Positions 19,347 to 31,223 are shown, numbered from the stretch's first letter. The stretch: 64,000 nucleotides of DNA from Clostridium sp. NkU-1 (GCA_001312405.1 BBDR01000004.1:310001-374000); one strand, 5' to 3'. Made by a program: numbers and translations. Notes: generated by a model from the letters alone, not told the origin.

Positions 19347-20180
19347 ATGAACCAACGTAAAATACTAAATGCAGTGAAGTACGGGATCCTGGTGTCAGGC
19401 TCTGTCCTGATTTTCCTTCCGATGATCCTGGTGGTAATGACTGCTTTTAAGTCAAATCTTCAGATCGCGGAAAGCTGGTTTTCCATTCCGGTTCCGCTGT
19501 ACCTGGATAATTTTAAAACCCTGTTTGCAAAAAATGAGCTGAAATATGCGTTCTTAAACTCTGTTGTGATTGCAGGCGTTTTCCTGTTTATCAGTACGGT
19601 AACATTGCCGCTGACAGCCTACGGTGTATCCCGGACCATGGCTAATAACCGTTTTCTCCGGTTTTTTTACTACTTTTTGATTATCGGTCTCTTTGTCCCC
19701 TTCCAGGCGAAAATGATTCCTTTAATCATGATCGCCAGCAAGCTGGGAATGATGAACGTGCCGGGAATTATCGTGCTGTACATCGCCGGTTCTACCTGTG
19801 AGGGCGTATTCCTGTGCGCCGGTTATCTTCAGTCTATCCCGCCGGACATGGAGGAAGCTGCCTATATAGACGGAGCAGGCTTTTTCGGAACCTACAGCAA
19901 GGTAATTCTGCCCCTTATGAAGCCAATCCTTGCCACGGTGGCAATCCAGAATGCGCTGTGGGTATGGAATGATTTCCAGTTACCCCTGCTGGTGCTCAAT
20001 AAATCGTCCAGGTTTTGGACGCTGATCCTTTATGTATATAACTTTAAAACAGCATATCAGACGGATTTTGGTTTGATTTTTGCCTCATTCCTGATCTCCA
20101 TGCTGCCAATCATGATATTCTATATTCTGATGCAGAAGCAGATTATCGGAGGCTTGACAGCAGGGGCTGTGAAAGGATAA
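19347..20180 (+). CDS. Sugar ABC transporter permease, MalG/UgpE type
   Basis: Intact 277-residue second permease with six helices and EAA motif MEEAAYIDGAGFFGTYSKVI near residue 170. It starts 11 bp after the first permease, behind AGGAGGG. It forms a heterodimeric channel with the previous gene product. Confidence 0.94.
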   Translation: MNQRKILNAVKYGILVSGSVLIFLPMILVVMTAFKSNLQIAESWFSIPVPLYLDNFKTLFAKNELKYAFLNSVVIAGVFLFISTVTLPLTAYGVSRTMANNRFLRFFYYFLIIGLFVPFQAKMIPLIMIASKLGMMNVPGIIVLYIAGSTCEGVFLCAGYLQSIPPDMEEAAYIDGAGFFGTYSKVILPLMKPILATVAIQNALWVWNDFQLPLLVLNKSSRFWTLILYVYNFKTAYQTDFGLIFASFLISMLPIMIFYILMQKQIIGGLTAGAVKG

Positions 20181-20193
20181 AAAAGGAGTTGCG

Positions 20194-21503
20194 ATGAAAA
20201 AAAAGAAGCTGATTTTGGTATCCTTTGATGCCTTGTCCTGTACGGATTTAGAATATGTAAAACCTTGCCTCATTTTTCCAGGATCATGAAAGAGGGAGCT
20301 TATTGCACTCATGTGCATTCCGTGTACCCATCCCTTACGTTTCCCAGCCATGCCAGCATTGCCACAGGCTGCCGTCCTTCCTCCCACGGAATCGTGAACA
20401 ATTATGTGCTGGAGCCTTTTGCCCGGATTCATAAATGGAATTTTTACGCCTCCAGCTTAAAGCGCAGGGCCATATGGGACTATGCTGCAGAGAACGGAAA
20501 ACGGGTGATGAGCATGTCCTGGCCGGTCAGTGCAGGAGCGAAAATGTCCTATTCCATGCCGGAAATGTCTCCGGTCAAGCCCAAGGTCTGGAATATGGAC
20601 AGCTTTATGAGCCAGATGAAAGTGCTCTGCAAGTACGGGACTCCACGCTTTGCCATGAGGACGCTTTTGTCAGACAGGGAACTTCCCAAGGCATGGTTTC
20701 TTGGAAAACAGCCCAATCTGGATATGTCCATGATGGACCGATTCCTGGACGCTGTGAACCGGTATGATTTTGATATTGCCATGCTTCATATTTATGGCCT
20801 GGACGATGCCAAGCATACCTACGGGATCTATTCCAGAAAATGCCAGTATTATCTGAAGGAGTACGACAGATTTGTGGGGCAGCTCATGGATTATGCAAAG
20901 CAGTGCAGTGATGAGGATGTGACGCTCCTGTTCACAGGTGACCATTCCCAAAAGCAGGTGTCCTATGCCATTCACGGTAACATGGTTCTGGAACGTCTGG
21001 GCTGCTGCACTTATGAAAATCAAAGACTTACCAGCTACAGGGCTTACTTAGACTCCGGCGACGGAATGGCTTATATCTACATAAAGGGCGGCGACAGAGA
21101 GGCTGTAACCGCCAGGATAAAGGAAGCCTTTGCCGCAAACAGGGGGGTAAGCCGGGTAATGGAGAAAAAGGATTTTGAGAATCTGGGCTGCGGCAAAGAA
21201 GCGGATCTGGTTCTTGAAGCAAAGGATGGCTATTACTTTGAGTCCGGATATGAAGAAGCTGCGGATGAGGAAGGGATCGTGGACAGCCATTACCAGGGGG
21301 TACACGGGTATCTTCCCGATGGAGCCGATTACCAGACCATGATGTTTGCATGGGGAGAAGACGTGGCACCTGTCCGGGTGGAGACCATGGGAATCATTGA
21401 TATTCTGCCTTCGGTCTGCCAATGGCTGGATATGAAAACTGATCCGGTGGATGGAACCGCCAGGACGCAGATGTGGAAAAAAAGAACGGGGGGAGATTCC
21501 TGA
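20194..21503 (+). CDS. Type I phosphodiesterase/nucleotide pyrophosphatase family enzyme
   Basis: Alkaline-phosphatase-superfamily hydrolase (PF01663 type) of about 436 residues. VSFDALS near residue 9 gives the first metal Asp, YPSLTFPSHASIATG near 48 has the nucleophilic Thr, GLDDAKHTYG near 185 and TGDHSQ near 230 supply Asp/His ligands. One lost A near 20261 separates the first 22 residues; restored, it reads YVKTLPHFSRIMKEG. It lacks a signal peptide. Placed in the sugar-transport operon, it may cleave an imported phosphodiester; substrate unknown. Confidence 0.85.
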
Positions 21504-22339
21504 TGGAGATCCGGTATTTAGGTACAGGAGCGGCGGAAGGGATTCCCGCCGTTTTCTGCCAGTGCGAAACCTGCAGGAGGGCATCAAAGCAGAAAGGGAA
21601 GGACATCCGTACCAGGTCCAGCGCCCTTATTAATGGCAAGCTTCTCCTGGATATTTCTCCTGACCTGTATTTCCACAAGCTTCGTTATGAGCTGGATTTG
21701 TGGAAGGTAAAAGCAGTCTGCGTCACTCACTCCCACAGCGACCATTTTGACGGCGAAGAACTGACACGCCGCAGCAGCGCCAATTACTGCTGCATCCGTG
21801 ATGAGAAACCATTGGCAGTCTATGGAAACTCCAAGGTCCGCCGCATGGGCAGGGAAAGCTTTAAGGAGGAATTCGGAAAGGAGGAGGATCCGTCCGTGGT
21901 ATTTCTTCCTGCCCAGCCGTTTACGGAAATCAGGGTTGAGGAACTGACGGTCATTCCCATTCCGGCAAACCATGATCCCAGGGAAATGTGCTTTATTTAT
22001 CTGATAGAAGAGGGAGAAACCAGGATCCTCTATGCCAATGACACAGGTCTTTTGGGACCAGAAGCTTATGATTTCCTGAAAGGAAAGAGGCTTTCTCTTG
22101 TCAGCCTGGATTGTACCTTCGGTGACAGCAAATATCACGGCGGTTTTCATATGGGAATAGAAGAAAATCTTGCTGTTGTAAAATCTTTGGAGGAAGCAGG
22201 CTGTCTGGCCCCCTCCACCGTGATCGCTGCAACCCATTTTTCCCATAACTGCAATATGAGCCATCAGGAGCTGGAACAAAGGCTTGGGGAAGCGGGAATC
22301 CGGGCGGCCTGGGACGGGATGGAGCTTAAATGGGAATAA
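21503..22339 (+). CDS. MBL-fold metallohydrolase, PhnP-like
   Basis: Metallo-beta-lactamase-fold phosphodiesterase of 278 residues. The N-terminus (LGTGAAEGIPAVFCQCETC) has the Cys cluster seen in PhnP-type proteins, and HSHSDHFDGEE near residue 76 is the metal motif. Late THFSHNCNMSH adds ligands. PhnP opens ribosyl cyclic phosphates; this homologue may do a similar reaction on another cyclic or diester product. Its ATG overlaps the upstream stop (TGATG), so it is coupled to the phosphodiesterase. Confidence 0.85.
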   Translation: MEIRYLGTGAAEGIPAVFCQCETCRRASKQKGKDIRTRSSALINGKLLLDISPDLYFHKLRYELDLWKVKAVCVTHSHSDHFDGEELTRRSSANYCCIRDEKPLAVYGNSKVRRMGRESFKEEFGKEEDPSVVFLPAQPFTEIRVEELTVIPIPANHDPREMCFIYLIEEGETRILYANDTGLLGPEAYDFLKGKRLSLVSLDCTFGDSKYHGGFHMGIEENLAVVKSLEEAGCLAPSTVIAATHFSHNCNMSHQELEQRLGEAGIRAAWDGMELKWE

Positions 22340-22380
22340 TCGTAAATATATGATTTCATATATAGGAAGGGGGAATATTG

Positions 22381-23069
22381 ATGCCTAACGGGGATATATT
22401 TGAAAGCATAAATCTGGTATCTGTGCTGACGCGTCTGACCCTTGCGGTAATGCTGGGAGGAATTCTTGGATTTGAGCGGGGAAGAAAGCGCAGGCCCGCA
22501 GGCCTGCGTACCTATATGATCGTCTGCCTGGCATCGGCCTGGTGATGATCACGGGAGAGTACCTGGTGGAGCGCTACCAGACCGGCGATCCGGCTCGTCT
22601 GGGCGCCCAGGTGATCAGCGGGATCGGCTTTCTGGGTGCAGGCACCATCATCATTACCTCCAAGCAGGTCAAGGGACTGACCACCGCTGCAGGACTTTGG
22701 GCGTCAGCCTGCCTTGGCCTTGCAGTAGGGGCCGGCTTTTATATGGGTTCTGTGCTGACCGGTATATTCCTGCTGCTCATCATGTCCCTGATGCAAAAAA
22801 TCGACCGTTACTTATGCCTGCGCTCCAACCACATCCATTTCTTTGCAGAGTTTAAAACTATGGAGTCCATGGGGAATTTTATCCAGCAGCTCCGGGAAAT
22901 GGGCTGCCAGCTGGATGATCTGGAAGTTAACTCCAGAGAAGGCTATACGGACTATGTGGGCGCCACCTTTTGGGTGAAGATGGATATGCCGGTGAATCAT
23001 ATAGAAGCGATTCAGAAAATGAGCGGAATAAAAGGGGTGAAATATCTGGAGGAGCTGGAATATATGTGA
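22381..23069 (+). CDS. mgtC: MgtC/SapB family membrane protein
   Basis: MgtC-type protein of about 229 residues: four to five helices (LTRLTLAVMLGGILGFERG, QVISGIGFLGAGTIII, GLWASACLGLAVGAGFYMG) and a C-terminal ACT-like soluble domain. MgtC proteins modulate the F-type ATPase and help cells at low Mg2+. A lost base near 22540 (GCATCGGCCTGG) shifts the frame; restored, it reads CLASALVMITGEYLVER. It follows the MBL gene by 41 bp with its own AAGGGGG site. A functional link to the sugar locus is not obvious. Confidence 0.87.
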
Positions 23070-23168
23070 GATGGGAAGCTCTGGCCCGCCATTGCCAGAA
23101 ATGCTGCGGGGAATGCAATAAGAGAATATTGCAAGCGTAAAAGGTAAATATTATAAAATAGTAAAAAG

Positions 23169-23235
23169 AAAGCACCTTTTTGGGAAAAGATAAGGATTGT
23201 GCGATCCTCTTAACTTAAAAAGGCGCTTATTTTAT
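23169..23235 (+). terminator. Imperfect terminator after mgtC
   Basis: AAGCACCTTTTT and AAAAAGGCGCTT pair with one mismatch around a 34-nt loop, followed by ATTTTATT. The 320-bp gap to argS otherwise holds only the argS promoter. Confidence 0.5.
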
Positions 23236-23313
23236 TACCGGATCCCCCTTTCCTGGCCAGGTGGCTAAAGATCATGGAGCAGTACAGTTTTGGAAAAGAA
23301 AAGGGAAAAGAAT

Positions 23314-23342
23314 TTGATTTTTAAGATTACTTGTAATATAAT
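23314..23342 (+). promoter_or_regulatory. argS promoter
   Basis: TTGATT (23314-23319), 17 bp, TATAAT (23337-23342). Confidence 0.65.
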
Positions 23343-23392
23343 TAATATTTAGCGTAGAAATATCTGGAATAAAAAAAGGAGACCAGGAACTG

Positions 23393-25163
23393 ATGAAGAA
23401 GATTCTTGATTTGATTACAGCAGAGATGAAGGCAGCATTTGCGGACTGCGGATATGATGAGGCTTATGCAAAGGTAACCTTATCCAATCGTCCGGACCTT
23501 TGCGAATACCAGTGTAACGGAGCCATGGCAGCAGCTAAGGCTTATAAAAAGAAACCTTTTGACATTGCAGCCGAAGTGGTGGCAAAGCTTACGGGAAGTC
23601 AGGTATTTTCTGCAGTGGATGCAGTGATGCCGGGATTTATCAATTTAAAGCTTGACTCCGATTATCTGGCAGAATATATGAACGGCATGTCTGACGAAGA
23701 ACAGTGCGGCTGTGAAAGAGCAGAAAATCCCATGACAATTGTGGTGGATTACGGCGGAGCCAATGTGGCAAAGCCTTTGCACGTGGGCCATCTCCGTTCC
23801 GCCATTATCGGGGAAAGCATTAAGAGAATGGGCCGTTTTCTTGGCCATCAGGTCATTGGAGATGTTCACCTGGGAGACTGGGGCCTTCAGATGGGGCTGA
23901 TTATTGAGGAGCTTAAGGACAGAAAGCCGGAGCTTCCTTATTTTGACCAATCCTATAAAGGGGAGTATCCAAAGGAAGCACCTTTTACCATCAGTGAGCT
24001 GGAAGAGATATACCCGGCGGCCAGTTCAAAAGCCAAATCAAATGAAGAATTCAGCGCAAGAGCGCATGACGCCACTTTAAAGCTGCAAAATGGTTTCCGG
24101 CCTTACCGTGCCATCTGGCAGCATATAATAGAAGTTTCTGTTTCCGATTTAAAGAAAAATTACGGAAATCTCAATGTTTCCTTTGATTTATGGAAAGGAG
24201 AAAGCGATGCAGAACCTTATATTGCCGGTTTGATTAAGGAACTGGAAGACAAGGGCCTTGCTTATGAAAGCCAGGGAGCTCTTGTTGTGGATATAGGGGA
24301 AGAGGGGGATACCAAAGAGCTTCCTCCCTGTATTGTAAGAAAGTCGGACGGTGCGGCCCTTTATTCCACTTCCGATCTTGGAACCATCATTGAGCGTGAG
24401 AAAGAGATAAAACCTGACTGGTATATCTATATTACGGATAAACGTCAGGAACTGCACTTTATCCAGGTGTTCCGTGTGGCAAAAAAGGCCGGCTTTGTAT
24501 CACTGGATAAGAAAATGTCCCATCTTTGCTTCGGAACCATGAACGGAAAAGACGGAAAGCCTTTTAAGACAAGGGATGGGGGAGTCATGCGTCTGGAGAC
24601 CCTGATATCGGATATCAGCCAGGCAGCTTACGAAAAGATCATGGAGAACCGTACCGTTTCTGAGAAAGAGGCGGAAGAAACATCTAAGATCGTAGGAATG
24701 GCAGCCTTAAAGTATGGGGATCTTTCCAATCAGGCATCCAAGGACTATGTGTTTGACATGGACCGTTTCGTATCCTTTGAAGGAAATACCGGCCCTTACA
24801 TCCTTTATACCATCGTAAGAATTAAGTCCATTCTTGCAAAATATCAGGGCCTTGAGGACAAATATCAGGGTGAGGAACGGATTCTTGCAGCCGCATCAGA
24901 GGCGGAAAAAGATCTGATGCTCCAGCTTTCCAGATACAATGAAATCATGGAAACAGGCTTTACGGAGCTTGCACCCCATAAAATATGCCAGTACATTTAT
25001 GAACTTGCCAATGCATTTAACCGCTTTTACCATGATACCAAGATCATATCCGAAGAGGATAAAAAAACGGCAGGCATCCTGGATCCGCTTAATCAGGCTT
25101 ACCAAGGATGTATTAAATGCATGCATTGGCGTACTTGGAATTGAGGCGCCGGAACGAATGTAA
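23393..25163 (+). CDS. argS: Arginyl-tRNA synthetase
   Basis: Class I synthetase charging tRNA-Arg. The N-terminal tRNA-recognition domain covers about residues 1-115; HVGH in VAKPLHVGHLRSAIIGES near 130 is the HIGH motif; FGTMNGKDGKPFKTRDGG near 380 occupies the KMSKS-like region. An extra A in the A7 run at 25062-25068 spoils the last 30 codons; with six A the end is LTKDVLNACIGVLGIEAPERM, the canonical ArgS C-terminus, and the gene ends at 25163. Confidence 0.95.
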
Positions 25164-25176
25164 ATGGTGAACGGAT

Positions 25177-28100
25177 GTGAGAAACTATGAAAGTATCACA
25201 CTTGACGACAAATACCTTCTGGAAAGGCGAATCAGGTGTCAGTGCCTGGTGGAGGATCAGGGAAAGGAATATAAGGCAAATCTGCATATCAAGGGTAGTC
25301 AGGTCTTTGACTACTCTTGTTCCTGTGCCCAGGGAAATTCCTACCTTGGCATATGTCCTCATTGTAAAGTTCTGTTTGATGCGTATAAAGAACAGGAATC
25401 AAACCATGGAAGGCCGGTGACCACTTCCCAGCAGGCAAGAGCCATGATCCGGGAATATACCAATCGGGAGGTGTCCCGGATCATGAGCGAGGGAGAAGAG
25501 GAGCAGGTAAAGCTTTCGGTATCCCTCCTGGTCAGCCGAAGGGAAGTGAAGCTGGAGTTTAAGCTGGGAAGGGACCGGCTTTACATGGTGAAGGATCTGG
25601 CTGCTTTTGCAAATGCGGTGGAAAATGGCACCTATGTGGAATACGGCAAAAATCTGGCATTCCATCACACACCTTCTGCCTTTGCCAAAGAAAGCCGTCC
25701 CCTTCTGGAATTTGTACAGGAGATTGTGAATGCGTATTGTGAGCATTATGAACAGTTCCAGAAAAGTTCCTTTTCCACAAAGCCAGTTCTGCGGTTTTTA
25801 AATTTAAGCCGTGCAAACCGGGACCGTTTTTTTGGAATCATGATGGGAGAAACCCTGGAATTTGAGGATTACAAGGGCAAAAAGCGGCAGCTTGCGATCG
25901 TGGACCGCAACCCGGACTTAAAGGTTACGGTAAAGCGCCAGGGCCGGGATGGAGTATTGGTGTCCATTGACCAGGAGCTTTTGGCCTTTGAAGGGGAACA
26001 CCGTTTATATCTTGCAGACACGAAACACTTATACTGCTGTGACCAGTCCTGCAGCGAGGCTCTTTCCGTATTTCTGGGGCAGATGATGGAAGGTTTAAAC
26101 TCCTATGAAACGGAAATCAATAACAAGGATATGCCTCTTTTTTATGAACGGGTTTTAAAGAGGATTGCAGCTTACTGCACCATTGATTCCAAAGAAGTGG
26201 ATCTGGAATCTTATAAGCCGGAAGAGCTGAAGGCAAGGTTTGATTTTGATTCTGACGGCCAGGGCGGGCTGATTTTAAAACCGACCCTTTCCTATGGGGA
26301 TTATTCTTTTCAGCCCGTAGAGGACGAGCGCCTGCCCCGTACCGTGTGCCGGGATATACCGGGAGAGTTCCGAATCAGCCGCCTGATCACCCGGTATTTT
26401 AAATATAAGGAATATGAATCAGAATATCCGGCCATTCGGGATGACGAGGAAGCGGTATACCGGTTACTTACGTCAGGGATGAGTGAGTTCATGGCATTGG
26501 GCGAGGTTTATTTTTCTGAATCCTTTAAAAAGATAAAAATTCTTCCTCCCCCAAGGTATCCATTGGGGTCAGGAGCGTGGGGAACTGGCTGGAACTGGAC
26601 GTGGATACGGACGGGCTGTCAGGAGAGGACTTAAGCAGGCTTTTGGAGGTGTACAGCCAGAAAAAGAAATATTACCGTTTAAAAAGCGGAGAATTTATAA
26701 GTCTTGATGACAACGGTCTTATGACCGTTGCAAAGCTGATAGAAGGGTTGTCCGCTGACCCTGATATGTTAAACAAGTCTTTCCGCCTTCCCAAATACAG
26801 GGCTCTTTATCTGGACAGCATCCTGAAAGAGGGAAATGGCATAACCCTTTACCGGGACCAGCTTTATAAAGCGGTGGTCCGGGGGATGAAGTCTGTAGAG
26901 GACAGTGATTTTGAGATTCCCCAGTCTCTCCGCCACGTGCTGAGAGGATATCAAAAGACAGGATACCGCTGGCTTAAGACCTTGGACAGCTACGGCTTTG
27001 GTGGAATCCTGGCCGACGATATGGGTCTTGGAAAGACCCTTCAGGTCATAACCCTGCTCCTTGACGAAGCAGGAAAAAAAGGAACATACCACCTCCCTTG
27101 TGGTTTGCCCGGCATCCCTTGTATACAACTGGGAGAATGAATTTCATATCTTTGCCCCTTCTCTTAAAGTCATGACAATCACTGGCCAGGCAGGAGAACG
27201 GGAAGAGCTGTTAATGCATACGGATGAAAAAGATGTGCTGATTACTTCCTATGATTTATTAAAACGGGATATAGATTTTTATAAGGACAAGTCTTTCCGC
27301 TTTCAGATCATTGATGAGGCCCAGTACATCAAAAATGCGTCCACCCAGAGTGCAAGAGCGGTAAAGAGCATTGATGCAGGGAACCGGTTTGCCTTAACCG
27401 GTACTCCTATTGAAAACCGTCTGTCAGAGCTGTGGAGCATTTTCGATTTTCTGATGCCGGGATTTCTCTTCACCTACCGGAAGTTTAAAAAGGAGTATGA
27501 ACTGCCCATTGTCAGGGACCAGGAAAAAATGGCGCTGGAGGGACTTCAACGCCTGATCGGCCCCTTCCTTTTAAGGCGGCTTAAGAAAGACGTTTTAAAA
27601 GAACTGCCTGATAAGCTGGAAACGATTGTTTATTCCGCTTTTGATAAGGAACAGAGGGAGTTGTATACGGCAAACGCATTCCGCTTAAAGCAGGAGCTTG
27701 AAAGTCTGGGAGACAAGTCTGGAAGGGATAACATCCAGATTCTTGCGGCCCTTACCAGACTCCGGCAGATCTGCTGCGATCCTCAGTTATGTTATGAAAA
27801 TTACAAAGGTGGATCGGCAAAGCTGGAAACCTGCATTGACCTGATCCGGAACGGAGTAGAGGGAGGACATAAAATCCTGCTCTTTTCCCAATTTACTTCC
27901 ATGCTGGATGTAATTGCAAAAAGGCTGAAAAAAAGAAGCGGTTCCTTACTACATGCTGACCGGAGCAACTCCCAAAGAGGATAGGCTCCATATGGTAAAT
28001 TCTTTTAAAGATGATGGGATCCCCCTGTTCCTTATTTCCTTAAAGGCAGGCGGAACAGGACTTAACCTGACTGCGGCAGACGTGGTCATACACTTTGATC

Positions 28101-28327
28101 CATGGTGGAATGTGGCAGCTCAGAACCAGGCTACGGACCGGGCCCACCGGATCGGCCAGGAAAAGCAGGTAAGCGTATTCAAGCTGATCACAAAAGGTAC
28201 GATTGAGGAAAATATTTTAAAGCTTCAGGAATCCAAGAAGGATTTGGCAGAACAGATTATTACAGAGGGAACCGTGTCCTTAAGCAATCTGACCAAAGAG
28301 GATCTGTTGGGGCTTTTGGATATTTAG
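25177..28327 (+). CDS. SWIM zinc-finger SNF2-family helicase
   Basis: About 1049 residues. SWIM finger [16 protein letters not shown] near 48-63, then a SNF2 N-terminal region, then the ATPase: [12 protein letters not shown] (Walker A) near 608, [10 protein letters not shown] (DExx) near 716, LTGTPIENR, and C-terminal motifs [16 protein letters not shown] and [11 protein letters not shown]. Indels at about 26555 (lost C), 27069-27075 (extra A) and 27927-27933 (extra A) break it into four pieces. It likely remodels RNA polymerase or protein-DNA complexes, as RapA-like enzymes do; the specific role is unknown. GTG start at 25177, 14 bp after argS. Confidence 0.9.
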
Positions 28328-28355
28328 AGAATTTAAATGAAAGGATGGATGAGTG

Positions 28356-28976
28356 ATGAAAGTATTAATGTTAAATGGAAGCCCTCATGAGAGAGGCTGT
28401 ACCAACCGCGCCCTTCTTGAGGTGGAATGGGCTTTGAATGAGGAAGGCATAGAAACAGAAATTCTTCATGTCGGGAGCCAGTCTGTCCATGGCTGTATTG
28501 CCTGCCAGAAATGCTCGGAAACTGGAAGGTGCGTATTTACTTATGACATGGTTAATCAGGTGCTGGAGAAGATGGAAACAGCGTCAGGGCTGGTTGTAGG
28601 TTCCCCGGTTCACTATGCTTCCCCCAACGGCACAGTGCTTTCCTTCCTGGACCGCTTATTTTACGCGGGAAGAAACTTTGCTTATAAGCCGGGTGCGGCG
28701 GTTGTTTCCGCCCGCAGGGCAGGAACCACAGCTTCTCTCGATGTTTTGAACAAATATTTTACCATTGCCCAGATGCCGGTGGTTTCATCCTCTTACTGGA
28801 ACATGGTTCACGGATTTACGCCTCAGGATGTGGAGCAGGATTTGGAGGGACTTCACACCATGAGAACTCTCGGAAAAAATATGGCATGGCTTTTAAAATG
28901 TCTGGAAGTGGGAAAAGCCGCAGGAATCAGCCTTCCTGCCCGGGAAGAAATTCCCAGGACAAATTTTATCCGCTAA
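28356..28976 (+). CDS. Flavodoxin-fold NAD(P)H-dependent oxidoreductase
   Basis: 206-residue FMN protein of the NADPH-dependent FMN reductase/iron-sulfur flavoprotein group. LNGSPHERGCTNRALLE at the N-terminus binds FMN phosphate; HGCIACQKCSETGRCVF near 46-62 has the four-Cys pattern common in this group, and GSPVHYASPNG is the second flavin loop. Electron partner unknown. ATG 28356 is preferred over GTG 28353. Intact. Confidence 0.85.
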   Translation: MKVLMLNGSPHERGCTNRALLEVEWALNEEGIETEILHVGSQSVHGCIACQKCSETGRCVFTYDMVNQVLEKMETASGLVVGSPVHYASPNGTVLSFLDRLFYAGRNFAYKPGAAVVSARRAGTTASLDVLNKYFTIAQMPVVSSSYWNMVHGFTPQDVEQDLEGLHTMRTLGKNMAWLLKCLEVGKAAGISLPAREEIPRTNFIR

Positions 28977-28993
28977 GGTGGAAAAAAATCCCC

Positions 28994-29021
28994 TTTACTT
29001 TTTTTATTTGTAGTGTATAAT
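28994..29021 (+). promoter_or_regulatory. nrdDG promoter
   Basis: TTTACT (28994-28999), 16 bp, TATAAT (29016-29021). Start predicted near 29028, within the palindrome that follows. Confidence 0.55.
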
Positions 29022-29029
29022 GAGATAGG

Positions 29030-29043
29030 CACTATATATAGTG
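29030..29043 (+). promoter_or_regulatory. NrdR box
   Basis: Perfect 14-bp palindrome CACTATATATAGTG, matching the core of the known NrdR-box pattern, located just after the minus-10 and 49 bp before nrdD. Binding here would block initiation. A second box at the usual three-turn spacing is not clear. Confidence 0.75.
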
Positions 29044-29091
29044 ATTCAAATTTCAAAGGTACAAAATATAGAAGAGGTTAAGGTGACAGGG

Positions 29092-31223
29092 ATGATTAAA
29101 GTTCAAAAACGTGATGGCAGAGTTGTGGAGTATGACAGGGAAAAAAATCATTACAGCCATTCGGAAAGCCAATGCAGAGGTGGAAGTTTCTGAACGGGCC
29201 GGGGAGGAAATGATTGATGCAATCCTGGATCATGTGGAGAGAGAATACGATGGCGTGATCAGTGTGGAAGCCATTCAGGACATGATCGAAAGCAGTCTGG
29301 TAAATAAGAACAAATATACGCTTTCCAAAAAAATACATCATTTACCGTTACCAGAGGGCCTTGCTTCGGAAGGCAAACACAACTGATGAGTCCATCTTAA
29401 AGCTGATTAAGAATGAGAACAAGGAGCTGGCAGAGGAAAACTCCAACAAGAATACCATTCTGGCATCTACTCAGAGAGATTACATCGCAGGAGAGGTGTC
29501 CAGAGACTTAACCAGAAGGATGCTGCTTCCGGAACGGATTTCTCTTGCCCATGACCAGGGATCCATTCATTTCCATGATGCGGATTATTTCGTTCAGCCG
29601 ATTTTCAACTGCTGTCTGATCAATATCGGTGATATGCTGGATAACGGCACCGTAATGAACGAAAAGATGATTGAGAGTCCTAAGAGCTTTCAGGTGGCAT
29701 GTACTGTCATGACCCAGATCATCGCTGCTGTTGCCAGCAATCAGTATGGCGGCCAGTCCGTAGATATCCGGCATTTGGGAAAATATTTAAGAAAAAGCAA
29801 TGATAAATTCCACAAACAGATCCGTGAAGAATTCGGGGATACGGTTACTCCTGAGATGGTGGAAAAAATGGCTGCCGTCCGTCTGAGGGATGAGCTGAAA
29901 TCCGGGGTGCAGACCATTCAGTATCAGATCAACACCTTAATGACGACCAACGGCCAGGCCCCATTTGTGACCCTGTTCTTATGCCTTGATGATAACGACG
30001 AATACTTAAAGGAAAATGCCCTGATCGTGGAGGAAGTCCTCCGCCAGAGGCTTGAGGGGATCAAGAACGAAGCTGGTGTCTATGTTACTCCTGCATTTCC
30101 TAAACTGATTTATGTTTTAGATGAGAATAACTGCTTAAAGGGCGGAAGATATGATTACATAACAAAGCTGGCAGTGAAATGCTCTTCAAAACGCATGTAT
30201 CCGGATTATATTTCTGCTAAGAAAATGAGGGAAAATTACGAAGGGAATGTATTCAGCTGCATGGGCTGCCGGAGCTTCCTGTCTACATGGAAGGATGAGA
30301 ATGGCAACTACAAGTTTGAGGGAAGATTTAATCAGGGAGTGGTAAGTCTTAACCTGCCGCAGATCGGTATCCTTGCAAAGGGAGATGAAGATACCTTCTG
30401 GAAGATTTTGGAAGAACGTCTGAATCTGTGCTATGAGGCCCTGATGTGCAGGCATAAGTCCCTGGAAGGCACCCTTTCTGATGTAAGCCCGATTCACTGG
30501 CAGTATGGCGCCATTGCAAGGCTTAAAAAGGGAGAAAAGATCGACCCGCTGCTTCACAACGGCTATTCTACCATATCCCTGGGATACATCGGCCTTTATG
30601 AGATGACAAAGCTCATGAAGGGGGTAAGCCAGACAACTCCGGAAGGAGAGGAGTTTGCTCTTCGTGTCATGAATCACATGCGGGAGGTTGTGGATCAGTG
30701 GAAAAAGCAGACCGGCCTTGGCTTTGGCTTATACGGAACACCGGCAGAATCTCTCTGCTACCGGTTTGCCAAAATTGACAGGGAGCGATTCGGAAACATA
30801 CCTGATGTGACGGACAAGGGATATTACACCAACTCTTATCACGTTGATGTACGGGAGTCCATTGATGCGTTCAGCAAATTTTCCTTTGAAAGCCAGTTCC
30901 AGAAAATATCCTCCGGCGGATCCATATCTTATGTAGAGGTTCCAAACATGCAGAACAATCTGGAGGCAATGGAAGAAGTGGTGAGATTTATTTACGATAA
31001 CATCCAGTATGCGGAGTTTAATACCAAATCAGACTATTGCCAGGAATGTGGTTTTGACGGTGAGATCATCATCAATGACGACATGGAATGGGAATGCCCT
31101 CAGTGTCATAACAAGGATAAGAGGCGGATGAATGTGACCAGAAGAACCTGCGGCTATCTGGGAGAGAATTTCTGGAATACCGGAAAGACAAAAGAGATAA
31201 AATCCAGGGTCCTTCATCTGTAG
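29092..31223 (+). CDS. nrdD: Anaerobic ribonucleoside-triphosphate reductase
   Basis: Glycyl-radical enzyme making dNTPs without oxygen. N-terminal ATP-cone (MIKVQKRDGRVVEYDREKI), catalytic barrel with FSCMGCRSFL, C-terminal zinc site (CQECGF ... CPQCHN) and the radical loop RRTCGYLGENFWN, whose Gly carries the radical. Two A7 runs (29142-29148, 29327-29333) each have one A too many; with six A the N-terminus joins smoothly (SKKYIIYRYQRALLRKANTT). About 710 residues. Operon with nrdG, regulated by NrdR. Confidence 0.95.

Noticed and set aside
4678..29333. Programmed frameshifting or transcriptional slippage at A7 runs
   Set aside because: The runs occur in many unrelated housekeeping genes near start, middle and end, and lost bases occur as well; no shared slippery-site structure. 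Error is simpler.
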